A model generated the notes under the pieces. It ran no database searches. It saw only the letters and a program-made list of their open reading frames with translations, and was not told the DNA's origin. From positions 51,620,079 to 51,684,078 of the forward strand of contig CM049309.1 of the NCBI GenBank assembly GCA_026874595.1: a stretch of DNA of 64,000 nucleotides, in the 5' to 3' direction. Origin of the DNA: Sipunculus nudus (Eukaryota; Annelida; Sipuncula; Golfingiida; Sipunculidae). Positions 38,407 to 50,621 of this stretch are shown piece by piece. Made by a program: the position numbers and the translations under genes. Position 1 is the stretch's first letter. Each line of letters starts with the position of its first letter.

Positions 38407-39371
38407 TATTTTTCTTTTTAGGATGCTCAGCGGATTGAGCCTTTCTTTGAAAAAACATACACCTGCGGTAGGGCCTACAGCATATCCAATATGTAAATGA
38501 GCTTATTGATTCATTTAGACAATTGATTAAACTTTCTTTCAATTTTCAATTTGAAAGATAGATCATATAAAGAAAATGATGATATACGAAGTATTTATAC
38601 AGTCTGTCTTGATTTGATTATATATTTGTTGACGATTACACAAAAAGAGAACCCTTTTTATACAGTTCGTTATTTAATAGAGGTATTATATTATACATTT
38701 ATATAGTATATTATATTAATATTGTATACTTGCCTATCAATAAAGCTTTCAGTAGTTATAATAAAACTGTTTAAAAAATTAAGATAATCATATAGATGAT
38801 CAAAACATGTTACCCTAAAATGAAAATAACATGGACCAACCGAAACATAAAATAAACAAATTAAAAAAAATATAATTAAAAAAACATGTTTAAATGCTAC
38901 AAAAACAATCTAAGAAGTGAAATCTGTTCAAATAAAATGAATAAGAAAACTAAGGTAGTTGCTTAGCTGCTTAACTAATTACTTAATCTTGTATTTCATT
39001 GATGTATTTCAAATTATTTATGATTATTTTATATACGTAAAAATACATCGGCATCAGCTATTAACATATGCAGCCTGAAGGCAGCCCTGGTCAGCCTGGT
39101 GAGTAATGCGCCATCTTTGGACTAACACGTGAACTAAAACAGCCCATAATAGTCAAAAGACTTTATTTTGTATTTATACGCCATGCAACCAAGTACTCTA
39201 TGTTCTTATATTGTTCAGTATTAATCAATAGCAGTTAAACTCTAAGGTCATTTTCTCAGAAATTCATTAAAACAAAATCCAGGAGTCATAATAAATAGAC
39301 AAAATGAGATCGGTAAGAAATTTCTTGTCCGTCATTATACAAAAGTAGTTCTCATGTTCAGCAATATTATT
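38407..39371. other. Upstream flank of PKA-C, nothing recognised
   Basis: AT-rich sequence with no identifiable promoter element or gene. Confidence 0.4.
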
Positions 39372-39443
39372 GCACCCGAATGACCGTCCTTCATCGGGTG
39401 CGTTTTGTTGACAGATACTCTTGTGTCTTCCTCGCCTTAAAAC
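39372..39443 (+). promoter_or_regulatory. PKA-C leader region with a small hairpin and Kozak context
   Basis: GCACCCGA (39372-39379) and TCGGGTGC (39394-39401) form a perfect 8-bp stem with a 14-base loop, 42 bases upstream of the PKA-C start. Between hairpin and ATG is GTTTTGTTGACAG, which could be a splice acceptor for a non-coding leader exon. The start context AAACATGGG is favourable. No TATA box or transcription start can be fixed from the sequence. Confidence 0.4.
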
Positions 39444-39486
39444 ATGGGGAATGCTGCTACAGCAAAGAAAGGAGATCCTGAGAACG
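39444..39486 (+). CDS. PKA-C: PKA catalytic subunit, coding exon 1 (N-terminus)
   Basis: First coding exon of the cAMP-dependent protein kinase catalytic subunit, the serine/threonine kinase released from regulatory subunits by cAMP. It reads MGNAATAKKGDPEN plus the first base of a Val codon, and ends at a GTATGT donor. The start is supported by A at -3 and G at +4, and by the match to the conserved vertebrate start MGNAAAAKKG. Gly2 is the N-myristoylation site of the family and the following Asn is conserved. The exon is one codon shorter than mammalian exon 1. The position of mammalian Ser10, an autophosphorylation site, is Asp here. The phase (1) fits exon 2 exactly, 11 kb downstream. Certain as PKA-C. 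The organism and the number of alternative first exons are unknown. Confidence 0.96.
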
Positions 39487-42400
39487 GTATGTCCCGCTTA
39501 TAGGATTGAGTTTAGTCCATGTAGTCACCGATTTAAGCCCCAATATGGTTGTGATAATAGGTTGCCAAGTGCGATTGCTGCAGCCGGTGGCCTGGACAGA
39601 TCACACACTGACATGGATCAGCCCATGTAAATGGCAAAACAGTAGTCCAATGTTACGAATAAGACGCGTTTAAATGAAGGACAGAGACCTTAATTTTGAC
39701 ATATACTGGCTCACCATAAAGCTTACTTATACTCCTGTGATATTTTATATCTTTGTTGGGGTGGTGTGGAGTCCAAGACAGGAATGGCCAGAAGTCTGGC
39801 CATGTCTGTTTTAATACGGCTGAAGCAACAGTGACCCTGACAGCAGCCCTACTTCGGTTAACTGTTGCTGTCATTTCAGAAACCATAAGAACTGTGTGAA
39901 TCAGCATGTTTTCCCATTTTTAATTGCATCTTGTGTTTTAGAAACTCTGTGTGCCTGTATTGATATTAGGGTGGGCTTATATTACTGAATAGTATTTGTC
40001 ATTTTAGTACATCATGACATGTGACATCCTGCAAAGTCTTACAATTTTTTGATTTATTCCGAGGAAAGGTTAGCTTAGATCAGTCATGGTTTTGGTCTCT
40101 AAATTATATTAATATTAATCTTTATGAAATTAATAAGATTAGGAAATAGCACTCAAACCAAGTATAAAAGGGTTAAGAGGTAATCGTCATTAGAATTTAT
40201 GGTATGACACTGATTAAAAATGATTTTTATTGCAACAGAACTCCCTAATGTATTTGAACTTTAATCTGACAGACCATGACTTGTAGTTGAAATGGTCAGT
40301 CTGACTGAGTCATTGTTTGTAACAAGGCTCATTGTAGAATGCCAGAACATAGTGTTATGACTTCACATGGTTGCTGAAATACTGCTATATATGAAACAAA
40401 AGACCAGCTTTAATACATAAACAGGATTTGAATGCATGTTTGAATGATGCAGGCTTAGTTTTAGGTCATGCATTCATGTATATATTTTTTAATTCAGCAA
40501 AAGGATATTACTAGAATGAGGTTCATCTGAGAGCTTTGTTTGAAGCTCTGTGCATTTCATTGCATTCTTATACAAATAAACAATTGGTTAATAATTCCGA
40601 GTAAATGATATATCTTGATTAGATGCAAAAAAAAAAGCAAGTTATGCCACAATATGAACTATAGTATGTCATTGTGACAGTGTATATGTATATATCAAAA
40701 GCACACCATGTGAACGATTTTATCGGAACATCCCTTTAATTATTACGATGAGGTAGTACAGGCCAAGATTTGCAGGCAAATATCACATCAGCACTGATCA
40801 CCAAATGTTGCAGCTGATCATAGGTTTCAGGTGGTGGCTAACAGGCCCAGTATTTAATACATATGCCGATATTGTCAGTTCAGTGAGTGGTAAAATAATT
40901 GACGTTTTGCCCAGCTTCCTAAATGGGTCATATGGTCAAATCATTACTACAGAACTAAGAGGCACAGTTCATCATATGTGTTTTTTTTTTTCACCTTTTG
41001 GTAAAAAAAAATCATGAATTATTTAATCTTACATTGTCAGGTCCACATGTACAAGATCAGCACAACATTCAAGAATCATTTTCTAGATATTTTATAAAGT
41101 TCCTTTCACGATTATTTTCATTACGTAAAGGGAGTTCTGGATAGGTGTGTATGGGGGGAGGGGCATCTTAGTCTACCAACAAAATTGGTTTTTGACAAAT
41201 GATATTCATAATTTTCACTAAATATTTTATCTTCCGCATATCTTTCTCCTTGGTAACCAACCATACATTTCAGTTGTTTATAAGATACAGACAGATGGCA
41301 TAATTTACAGGTGTTCAGACATTCAGAGCTCCAGAGAATTTTGCTTATTTCAGACAATTATTTACCTTAAAAAGATACAGAAATGTTAGGTTTTGCTGTG
41401 AATTAAGCTTTTGACTTTGTTTCTTTTTATCCCGGTATAAATATTGATTTTATTTTGGGCTTGTTTATTTTCAACTGTCTTATTCAACAAGTATCTGCTT
41501 TAATGCAGAAAATTTAAATATGTCAAACTGTAGTAAATATTTTCAATTGTTTAATATTGTACTTCTTGGTTTGAGCTGCCATTCAAAAGGTGGACTGTAA
41601 TTTAACTGTTCAGTTTACCTAAACACAGGCATAAAGATTGCTGTTATTGCTATACTTTCCATGTGACCTGCAGACATTTGGAGAATTCAAGGGGAGGGTA
41701 AAAGCAATCAGAGGCAGTGGCCTGGCACAGCTCTGTTTAACAGCTGCTAAGTTTAGTACAACATGCAGCCAACACTTCAGGAGCTGACCTTTCCTCCTAT
41801 CAGCAAACACAAGCTGATATCCAGAATCCTGATCATTACTGATACACAGCGTTAAGATACCAAGATAGTTACATGTTGACACAGCTGCTGTGTCAGGCTG
41901 ATAAATCCTCACAAAACTTCAGCAGTAGGTGGCAAATCTGTTATCAAGGGGGGCCGAAAATTTCCTGGATCCGGTAAACCACCACTGCTGCTTGTGACAC
42001 ATTATGTCAGTGCTTCACTGGTTGTAAAGATTTCAGCAGGTACAATAAATAGTAAATTTACAAGGAAGGAAAGCATCTGGGTCTTATCATCAAATTGTTT
42101 TGCATAAACTGTCAGAATGTTTCCAAGTTCCTGCAAGGTGACTCAGTTATAATGAAATGTGAGAGCTCTCAAGACAGTTATGAGAGTGTTCTCCATTTTG
42201 GGAAATGATGACCTCTGTGTTTGTTTTCACTGAAGTTTTGTATCCTTATTAAACATACTAATAACACTTGTTATTCTGCTCCCATGTTGTTCACTTGATC
42301 TGATGCTGATGTGTGTGGAATCTGTACTGATTCATAGCTTTATTAAATTGAAGCCTATAAATACTCCAGTGCAGTTTTGAATTTGGGATTCCAGGATTTT

Positions 42401-42769
42401 GACCACTGTTCTTGTTCAGCAGTATTTTATGACATAGATTCTGTGTTTATAAATATACACTGGCACTCTGGTGATATAATTAAATATATATAAGTTATGA
42501 GGATATCAGATGCCAGCAAAATCTTTATTATGTGGGTCTGCTGGGTTGTTGTCAGTATGATGTAAATTATTGATGAGAAGTGATGTGATCAGTTATTCAC
42601 CAGAAACTCTGCACCTTCATCCTTACTTATGAAATACAAATTGGGACATATCTTGTTTCTGTCTCAAAGGTATGAATTAAATTCTAATGTAATTGTAAAT
42701 GTCAAGGCCCAGTTCCTGATTGGAGGATAGGCATTTTTGGTCTGGAGCAATGGCTAATTGGTCCAGACC

Positions 42770-42880
42770 AATTCCCAGTTGGTCTGGACCAAATCCTGAT
42801 CTGGATAATGACCTGTCCAAACCCGATCTGGATTATGACCTGTCCAAATCTGATCTGGATCTGGTCCGGCCCAAATCCTG
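42770..42880. repeat. Short degenerate tandem repeat
   Basis: GATCTGGAT(A/T)ATGACCTGTCC followed by AAA(C/T)C recurs about every 29 bp, with related 'ggtctggaccaa' motifs just upstream. Confidence 0.75.
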
Positions 42881-45159
42881 ATTCAGACTGTTAGTTGACA
42901 TAATACTTGATCAGATAACATCTTCAGCAAATATTTAATCTAATTTGGTCATGGTTAAATTTTATTTTTAAATGCCATGTCAAACTTCGAATGCATAGTT
43001 GGTTGAACAAGTGAATATTAGTGAAACAGATACCTGACATGAAGAATAATTTGATGGAATAAAAGGATACTACTGACTTTTGTGGCACAGCTTTACCTTT
43101 GTAAACATTTAAAATATGTTAAAATTGATGTATAAACATTTTTCTGGCTTGTATTATCTAGAATGCATCATATATGTAATATGTATGAATCAAAATAATT
43201 AAATTCCATATCTTAACTAATAAAAAAAAACATTTTATAATTATACAAATTTTTTTTTTACATTGATAATTAAAAAGAGCCTTGTGGACATGGAAGTCGG
43301 CAAGTAGTTTAGATACAGTTGTGAGCTTGATCAGGGGTATGGATAGCCATAACCTTTAACTGATTAGACAGGAACTCATTCTCTTTGTTATTAATTGAAG
43401 TTCTGAATTCAGACAGAACCAATGATAGGTCCAGATTGGGATCGGGGCCTTGACATAAACATATGATTCAGTTAGAAGCCCTTTAGAATTGATAAAATTA
43501 AGTGAAATGTGTGCCTTCTTGATAAGACTATTGTTAGAGAGTATGTATTGCAGTGACATCTTTATTTCCTTGGTCATGTGTCTGAAATTTGTGTTTTTAA
43601 CTTCTCAGTGTGTTAAACATAACCCCCGAACCCCATATGCTTTTGTGGGTAGTCCCTGTAACTGTCAAAAGGACTAAAATCTGTGTCGGTGAATGGTCTG
43701 TTTATATTTGAATGAGTTTGTGCAATCAAGTATTAAGTCTTCCTGAAATAAGGTTTACAATTAGAGCAGGTTTAATGGGCAAGACTTGATAATATCAAAC
43801 AGAAGGTGGGATTATGATAATGCTAGATGTAATATTGACAGATTATTATTATTAATGCCAGGTCAGTGTGTCTTCAGGATGAAGTGCGTGTACAGGTACA
43901 TTTTGATCCTGATATCAGGCACTCAGCAGTGTTTACCTGGTATATATTTATTTGAGTGATTGTGAAAGGTGACCGTATCCCAGGTGCCAGTAGATCCTGG
44001 TAGGCCACAAAACTATTTGCCAAGGGCATAGGTGTGTGCAATAGAGGCAAGCTCTTTATAGGTGATGAGTACTACATGAAGGCCCACACATCTTTACAAC
44101 ATTGGTTGATTCTACAAGTGTGACAGTACATGCAGTTGTAGTAACCACAAAATGCTTAGTCAACATTCTTGTTGACTTTATCTTTGTCTTGTTTCTATTT
44201 ATAGCCAGAGATCACATTCCAAGTCCCTGCTAAATTGGCACCACTTAGTTGTCAGACCTGGAGGCTTGTGATACAGTGTAGTCAGGCATGGCAAGTTGTT
44301 TTTGTTGTCACCAAAAACACTGCCTGAGTTATTGTCTAGTTATGTATTGTATATTTAACCCTAGGTGTTCCAGACTGACTGTTACTGTTACAGTAACTTA
44401 CAATATATACCATTGTTTGGGGTAATCATTGTAGAAGAAATTTTGTTTGCTGTATTTCTTTGAAGAGTGTACGTCTGTGGACTAATATAATAATAATGCC
44501 CCAGACCATAATATTGATTAGTATTTTACATTTTGGACATACAGAAAAGTCCTGAGAAAAATGATGCTTGTGTGTTGGATGAATCTTGTTATTATTGCTA
44601 TCATTTGTATCGATTTTAAATAGACAATTTTGAACTCAACTTTATAATTACAAATCAGGCAGCATTGATTTAATTGTGTCAATGGAGCCAGTCAGTTTTG
44701 CCTAGAACTACTGGCAATGTTACAGTCATGAATATTTGGCTCTCTGTGGCTATATAAAGACGACTGTACATGGATTATAATTGACTGGTATCTATACTCA
44801 ACTTAATTCAAGAATTTGCCATCAATGAGATGTATCTGTATTATAATTTTGCATTCAGTATGCATCTGTAATAATTTTTCATATATTCCTGATTCCTTCT
44901 TTTTTTTTTAAAGTCAGCTGAAAAGCATTTTGTATTGGGAAAATTTATTTCAAAGTTATTTAAAGTAGGGACCACTTTGTGAACAGATGGACGCACTTGG
45001 TTTACCATTGGCAGATTGCCTGTGCCTTGATGTTGGCCATTAGCCAAGATGATGTCAGCTCTATAAATAGTTTTAGCACAGTGCCAGGATTGGAAGAAGT
45101 GCAGCCAGGTATAGGTCATTAGTTCACTCAGAGCAGTAGCTGCATTCTTTTTATAGCTT

Positions 45160-45345
45160 TGGCAGACTGCTCACTGCATTATATTTGGCACCAAAGTTCA
45201 GCCTGAATCTATTTATAGCTTTGGCAGACTGCCAACTGTGTCAGATTATGCAACAGGTCAAGAATTCACTCAATGCAGCCAGGTACAGGTCAAAAGTTCA
45301 CTCAGTCTAGCCAGGTGCAGGTCAAGAGTTCACTCAGTACAGAAG
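45160..45345. repeat. Short tandem repeats before the intron 1 repeat cluster
   Basis: ATAGCTTTGGCAGACTGC occurs twice (about 45157 and 45217). CAGGT(A/G)CAGGTCAA followed by (A/G)AGTTCACTCAG recurs at about 32-bp spacing between 45253 and 45340, with an earlier diverged copy near 45105. Confidence 0.8.
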
Positions 45346-45394
45346 CTTGAGGCAGAAATTTGTCACAGGTCACTCAGTGGCAACTGCCTAAACA

Positions 45395-45700
45395 TTAGCC
45401 TAAAATTGGGCATGTTTATACATATTGGGTAGCTCTTGGTGTACAAGACTGGTGGTGCCACCTACAATAATTTTTGCACAGTGTATGTCCCTGCTAATTT
45501 CACAGGAGGGGTTTGACATATCAGTCTGACATTGGGCATATGTATATATCTTTTCCTTGTATATAAGACTAGGTGCCAGCTACAATCATTGTATCCGCCA
45601 AAACAGAGTTTTGCAGATACTATAATTTCAGTTGGACGCTGACGCTGCTGCCATCGCCGCATAGGTTTCTGGAGAACTCCTCCATAACCACTGGGCAGAA
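45395..45700 (+). mobile_element. Family H fragment
   Basis: A diverged half-unit with GGTGGTGCCACCT (about 45463) is followed by the subterminal hairpin GTATCCGCCAAAAC (45591-45604) facing GTTTTGCGGATAC (45608-45620). The end module TGGAGAACTCCTCC matches, in reverse, GGAGGAGTTCTCCGGA at 48490 and the like sequence at 7900. It stops abruptly where the next element's hairpin begins. Confidence 0.65.
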
Positions 45701-48350
45701 TTTTTAGCTCAGCTGACTATAAGTCATCTGAGCTATAGTCGTGGTCCATTGTCCGTCGTCCGTCCGTCTGTCCGTCCGTCCGTCCGTAGATGTGGCACGT
45801 TTTGAAACCGTAAGACCTAGGAATCCAAAATTAGGCATAATGTTAGATGTCCCCAAGATCTCTTACCAAGCCGAAAACTGGGTCTTTGCGACTTTGTTCC
45901 TTTGAGAAATTAAAGAAAAACCTCAATTTTTTATTAAAAACCTATTTTTACACTTCAGGACTGCCTAATATCAAAACCACTCATCTGTTTTTCCTCATAT
46001 TTACCATAGTTATTCCTCTATATAGTTCCTATGTACATGCCAGAAATTATGTCTGTATTATAAAAATTTAAAAAGTTATGGGCCTAAACATAATGATTTG
46101 TGTAAAAAATCAGGAAAGATATTTGATCACTTAACACAAAATATGTTAAAGCTATAAACTTTTTTTCCAGTAATATAACTTTAATTAATCAAAATTAAAT
46201 TGTATACCCAAAATTAGATCAAAATCTTTTAAATTTTTTAAAATATTAACAAAAATAAAAAATTAGTACCTTAAATTTTGCCCAACTTTGACCATGGCAC
46301 ATTTTTTCCCTGTAAGTACTGTGGATTTAATTTTCACAGCATGTTTTTTTTTAGCATTTTGTCTGTAAACACCAAAAATTTGAAACCAGTTGATCAAAAA
46401 CTGTAGATTTTATTCAAGCTTTCAAGCACCATGTAACATATTGTTTACATCAAACTAGTGTCATGCAGTTTGCAAGTGCTCAGCTCCCCAACTTCAGCTC
46501 TCAGTTCCTAAAATTTGGCATACAATTAGATGTCTCAAAAATCCCCTACCATGCCAAGAATTTGATCACTAGGACTTAATACCTTCGAGATATTAATGAA
46601 AATCTTCATTTTTCCAATAAAAATACATTGTTACACTTCAAAACAGCCTAATATCAAAACCACTGATCTGACTTTAATCATATATAATATACATATTTTT
46701 CTATATATTCTCTATGCACATGCCAGAAATGATGTCAGTATTGCGTAATTGTTTTAAGTTATGGGCCCAAACATAATGCACTTTGTAAAAAATCAAGAAA
46801 TATATTTACTCCCTTAACAAGAGGATTGCTGAAGCTAGAGATTTTTTGTCAGGGATGTAACATTATTTAATCAGGATTCAATTGAATACCCAAAATTAGT
46901 TCTGAATTTTTCAAATTGTATAAGTTATTAGTATAAATATAAAATTAGTACCTTAAATTTTGCCCAACTTTGACCATGGCATGTTTGTTTCCTGTGAGTA
47001 CTGTTGATATAATTTTCATATCATGCACACATAAAGATTTCAGCTTTTTAGTTTGAAAAGCTGAAAGAAATTGGCCAAAAATTGTAGCTTTTATTAATGT
47101 TTTTATGAGACCATGTCAGACCTTGGCTCTCTGTAGCACCTCTTGAGTCACCTGTATGTTGACCTGGTTGAACTTTCAGCAAATTATGCATGCTTGAGGC
47201 GAGACATAAACTGGGGCGTCCAGGCAGCTTTATATATATTGGCCAGCCACAGTTGATCTAGGTGTCCAACCCAACTCATCTAGTAGTTTTAACCAACAAC
47301 ATAACAATAAACAATAAATTAATAAATTTTTATTGGTTTTTAATAACAAATTAAAGAAAAATAGAAAAGGAATTTGTTAGTTGATAATAACAGGAAATTA
47401 ACTTGCAGTTACCGATGATATAAGAATCTTGTATCGATGGGTAGAATGTCATGTATTCCAAATAACACCATGCAGTCACCTATGGTAATTTTCAGTTCAA
47501 TTTTAATGATAAAAAAATAAATCATATTATTCATTGCTAATCATTAGGGATCATATGAAGGAAATTAATGATAGACAAAGATGCAGTTGATAATATTAAT
47601 CTATATTCCTACTGTGTCTAGTGTTTACATTGATGTGAAATTAGTCTAGAATGAATATATTACATTTATTTTTTTAATATAAATAAAAGCCATGAAACCA
47701 GGTACTTATGATCATTATTTAAATGTGTGAATTTTGTATATTCTGGATTCTCAACATCATTGTTTGGTTAAAACTGAATAAATACCAGACATGGTGCGGA
47801 TACTTAGCAAATTTATTTGAATACAAATATGAATATATACTCCATTATAAAATTTCTTGCATCAGAATAGGAATTCAGGTAAAAATTAAAGTATATGAAT
47901 ACCAGTGCAAATACTTTCGAAATGTATTCATGAATGCATTCATGAATATATTCTATAATATTATTTTAATAATCATTTCAGTTATATTTTATTTTTAAAA
48001 AATCATATGATTCTCTTATTATTTTTAATAAAAATTATATTTGGCACAATATTTGTTATTAAATTTTAATAAATAGTTAAACTCTTAAATTATATGTTTT
48101 GCTTATATTAGTTATATGGCCAAGTCAAAATCTGTGTGACAATAGCACTCCATTTGTTAATAAAATAAATGAAATTAATCCTCTTTCCTGTCTCCAAAGG
48201 TACTATCAAAATCATACATAAGCTAAACAACAACAACTCATAATACAGCTTATTTTTATTACCATATAAAACCAGCATGTGCCTCATTTCTAAATCATAT
48301 TTTTTTATCATATATATCAGCTGAGCGCCGTGACCCATAGGTCCCTTGTT
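45701..48350 (+). mobile_element. Hairpin-ended element F2, copy a, with a duplicated 682-bp core
   Basis: Starts TTTTT then AGCTCAGCTGACT (45706-45718) pairing with AGTCATCTGAGCT (45722-45734), one mismatch, 3-base loop. A GTCC-rich microsatellite follows (about 45750-45789). The core contains two diverged copies of a 682-bp unit: 'aattagtaccttaaattttg' begins at 46261 and again at 46943. The end is CAGCTGAGC, a small GACC/GGTC stem and CTTGTT (ending 48350). The terminal CAGCTGAGC is the inverse of the start. 47.2-48.3 kb is not recognisable core. Same family as 55545-57451 and 61142 onward. Assigning this right end to the left end is an inference. Confidence 0.6.
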
Positions 48351-48368
48351 TAAAATTCAGAATTATGA

Positions 48369-48600
48369 TCAGTCACATGTGAACTGCTGCGCCCTAATTT
48401 TTGGTTGACCTCTGACCTTTCCTCTCTGCCCAGCGTCCACATGTGACCCGAACATAATCATGGCTTTCGTAAAATTCCGCCCAGCAGTTACGGAGGAGTT
48501 CTCCGGACACCTACGCGGCGGCCGCAGCCGCGGGCTGAAAACAAAGTATCCGCAAAACTCTGTTTTGGCGGATACAATTACACATACATCACTGCTGCAA
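48369..48600 (+). mobile_element. Family H end module
   Basis: Matches 7840-7983 in order: ATGTGACCCGA, GTAAAATT, GGAGTTCTCCGGA, a CGG/GCC-rich stretch, then GTATCCGCAAAAC (48546-48558) facing GTTTTGGCGGATAC (48562-48575). This is a truncated copy that ends 55 bases before the next H end at 48630. Confidence 0.65.
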
Positions 48601-48629
48601 TTCTGGCATGGGTGCACACAACACAAAAA

Positions 48630-50052
48630 CTAGAATATGGGTAGTCAACAAGCTACTACATGTATCCGCCAAAATCAGAGTAGGAAAGGTTAGTAAGTCA
48701 TTGATTGAGTGGCAAGGGGAAATAAGAGTGAGGTGTGTTGCATAAAAGCCTGGATGTCTGCAGCCGAAATGTGTATGTAGGTTGCGCCACCTACCACAAA
48801 GTCCAGAAAGCTGTCCAAGATGTATAAACATGCGAAAATTTAGGCAGATAAGTCAAACCACTACTGATGTAGGTGACACCACCTGCCACAAATCCAGAAA
48901 GCCATCTAATATGTATAAACCTGCAAAATTTTAGGCAGATAAGTCAAACCACTACTGAGATATGAGTGGTTAAAATCACTCATATCTCTGCAGTGACTTC
49001 ACTAATTCATCTGAAATTCGGCATGCGTAAACATCCTGGATAGCTTTTCTGATTTTATGACAGGTGGCGCCACCTACATTCACGTTTACGCTGCAGACAT
49101 CCAAGCTCATATCTCTGGAACCGTTCGACCGATCAGGAAAATTTTTTTGCACAAATGTAGCCCTTGGAGAGCTTTATAACATACACAAAAAATGGTGGCG
49201 CCACCTGCAACCATGTTTGCACAGTGTCCATCTGTTCATCTGCCTTGGGTTAAAATCACTCATATCTCTGCAGTGACTTGACTAATTCACCTGAAATTCG
49301 GCATGCGTATACATCCTGGATAGCTTTTCTGATTTTATGACAGGTGGCGCCACCTACATTCACGTTTACGCTGCAGACATCCAAGCTCATATCTCGGGAA
49401 CCGTTTGACCGATTGGGCCAAAATTTTGCATGTGTATAGATCTCACATAGCTCTTTATCATACACAAAACTGGTGGCGCCACCTGCAGCCATTTTTGCAC
49501 AGCTCCTGTCTGTTTGTCTGCCATGGGATAAAATCACTCATATCTCGGCAGTGGTTTGACATATCTGCCTAAAATTTTGCAGGTTTATACATCCCGACAG
49601 CTCTCTTGATTTTATGACAGGTGGCGCCACCTGCATTCTAGTTTATGCAGCAGACATCCAAGCTCATATCTTGGGAACCATTTGACCGATTTGGCCAAAG
49701 TTTTGCATGTGTATAGTTCTCACATAGCTCTTTATCATACGCAAAACTGGTGGCGTCACCTGCAACCATTTTTGCTCAGCGTCCATCTGTTTGTCTGCCA
49801 CGGGCTAAAATCACTCATATACATGTAGTGGTTTGACTTATCTGCCTTAAATTTTGCATATGTATACAACTTGGACGGCTTTCTGGATTTTGTGGTAGGG
49901 GGGGCAACCTACATACACAATTTGGCTGCAGACATCCATGCTAATATGCAACACTCTATTTCCCCTTGCCACTCAATCCATGCCTCACTTCACCCGTTCC
50001 ACTCTGATTTAGGCAGATACACGTAGTCGCTTGTCGACTACCCGTATTCTAG
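48630..50052. mobile_element. Family H inverted (fold-back) copy with dimeric 278-bp tandem array
   Basis: Both ends carry the same terminus facing outward. CTAG (48630-48633) opens the left terminus, whose hairpin is degenerate. At the right, GTAGTCG (50023-50029) and CGACTAC (50035-50041) form a perfect stem ending ATTCTAG (CTAG 50049-50052). Orientation flips at 48958-48987, where AGATATGAGTG meets CACTCATATCT. Right of this, a 277-280-bp unit repeats from 48971, 49251, 49529 and 49806. Each unit is two related halves, each with a GGTGGCGCCACCT palindrome (49062, 49194, 49342, 49472, 49619, 49749). No coding function. Confidence 0.75.
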
Positions 50053-50559
50053 TTTTGATTGAGCTTGATCCTAGAAATTCTTAAAACCAAAATAAAACAT
50101 CATTCATCAGCTCCCTATAAAGTATGTGTTGTATCCTCAAGCTAAGTTCACGTAGACCTGGCTTTTGTACACTATAACTTCTGGTGTTTACTATATATTT
50201 ACTACTGTATTTATAGATACATGTTCTCATAGACAAAGATGCGCCAACAGCATATGGTGTGGGGGACTTGGTTATTTCCGAGACATTAAATGCAACTTGA
50301 AACCTCAATTCAAGCCTCAGGAGTCCCAGTGCAGCTGCACTTGTATCATAGAAACTTATTTTATGTGATCACCTTAGTTGTGTCCCTGTCAATACCTGTG
50401 TTAACACAACTTTACATCTCAGGTCTCAAGAACTAGTACTTTTTAGATGGATGTTCTGTGAGGGTTTCTCTTACTGTTCAGTGCATGGTAACTACATTGT
50501 CAATTTGTCATCATAAAGTATATGTCCACAAATTAATTGTGTTCATTTTTTTGTTGCAG

Positions 50560-50621
50560 TCAAAGCATTCCTGGCACAAGCCAAGGAGGAATTCAACAAA
50601 AAATGGGATGAACCACCTTCA
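50560..50621 (+). CDS. PKA-C: PKA catalytic subunit, coding exon 2 (A-helix)
   Basis: Second coding exon, bounded by a TTGTTGCAG acceptor and a GTAAGT donor. With the G carried from exon 1 it reads VKAFLAQAKEEFNKKWDEPP then S, matching the amphipathic A-helix of PKA-C (vertebrate VKEFLAKAKEDFLKKWE). The Trp that packs against the kinase core is kept. The exon is 62 bp, which I recall as the length of the corresponding mammalian exon, so the structure appears conserved. Phase is 1 at entry and 0 at exit. It stands alone between introns of about 11.1 and 9.2 kb. Confidence 0.96.

Larger units (their letters stand above)
39487..50559 (+). other. PKA-C: PKA-C intron 1
   Basis: GTATGT...GCAG intron of 11,073 bp. 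39.5-45.1 kb is low-CpG sequence in which I see no gene, apart from a short degenerate tandem at 42.77-42.88 kb. 45.16-45.35 kb holds small tandem repeats. 45.4-50.05 kb is a dense cluster of hairpin-ended repeats, each listed separately. The last 500 bases before exon 2 show nothing recognisable. Confidence 0.9.

Noticed and set aside
48958-50052. CRISPR-like array of regular palindromic repeats
   Set aside because: Period is 278 bp with diverged units and no short spacers, in a spliced animal gene.
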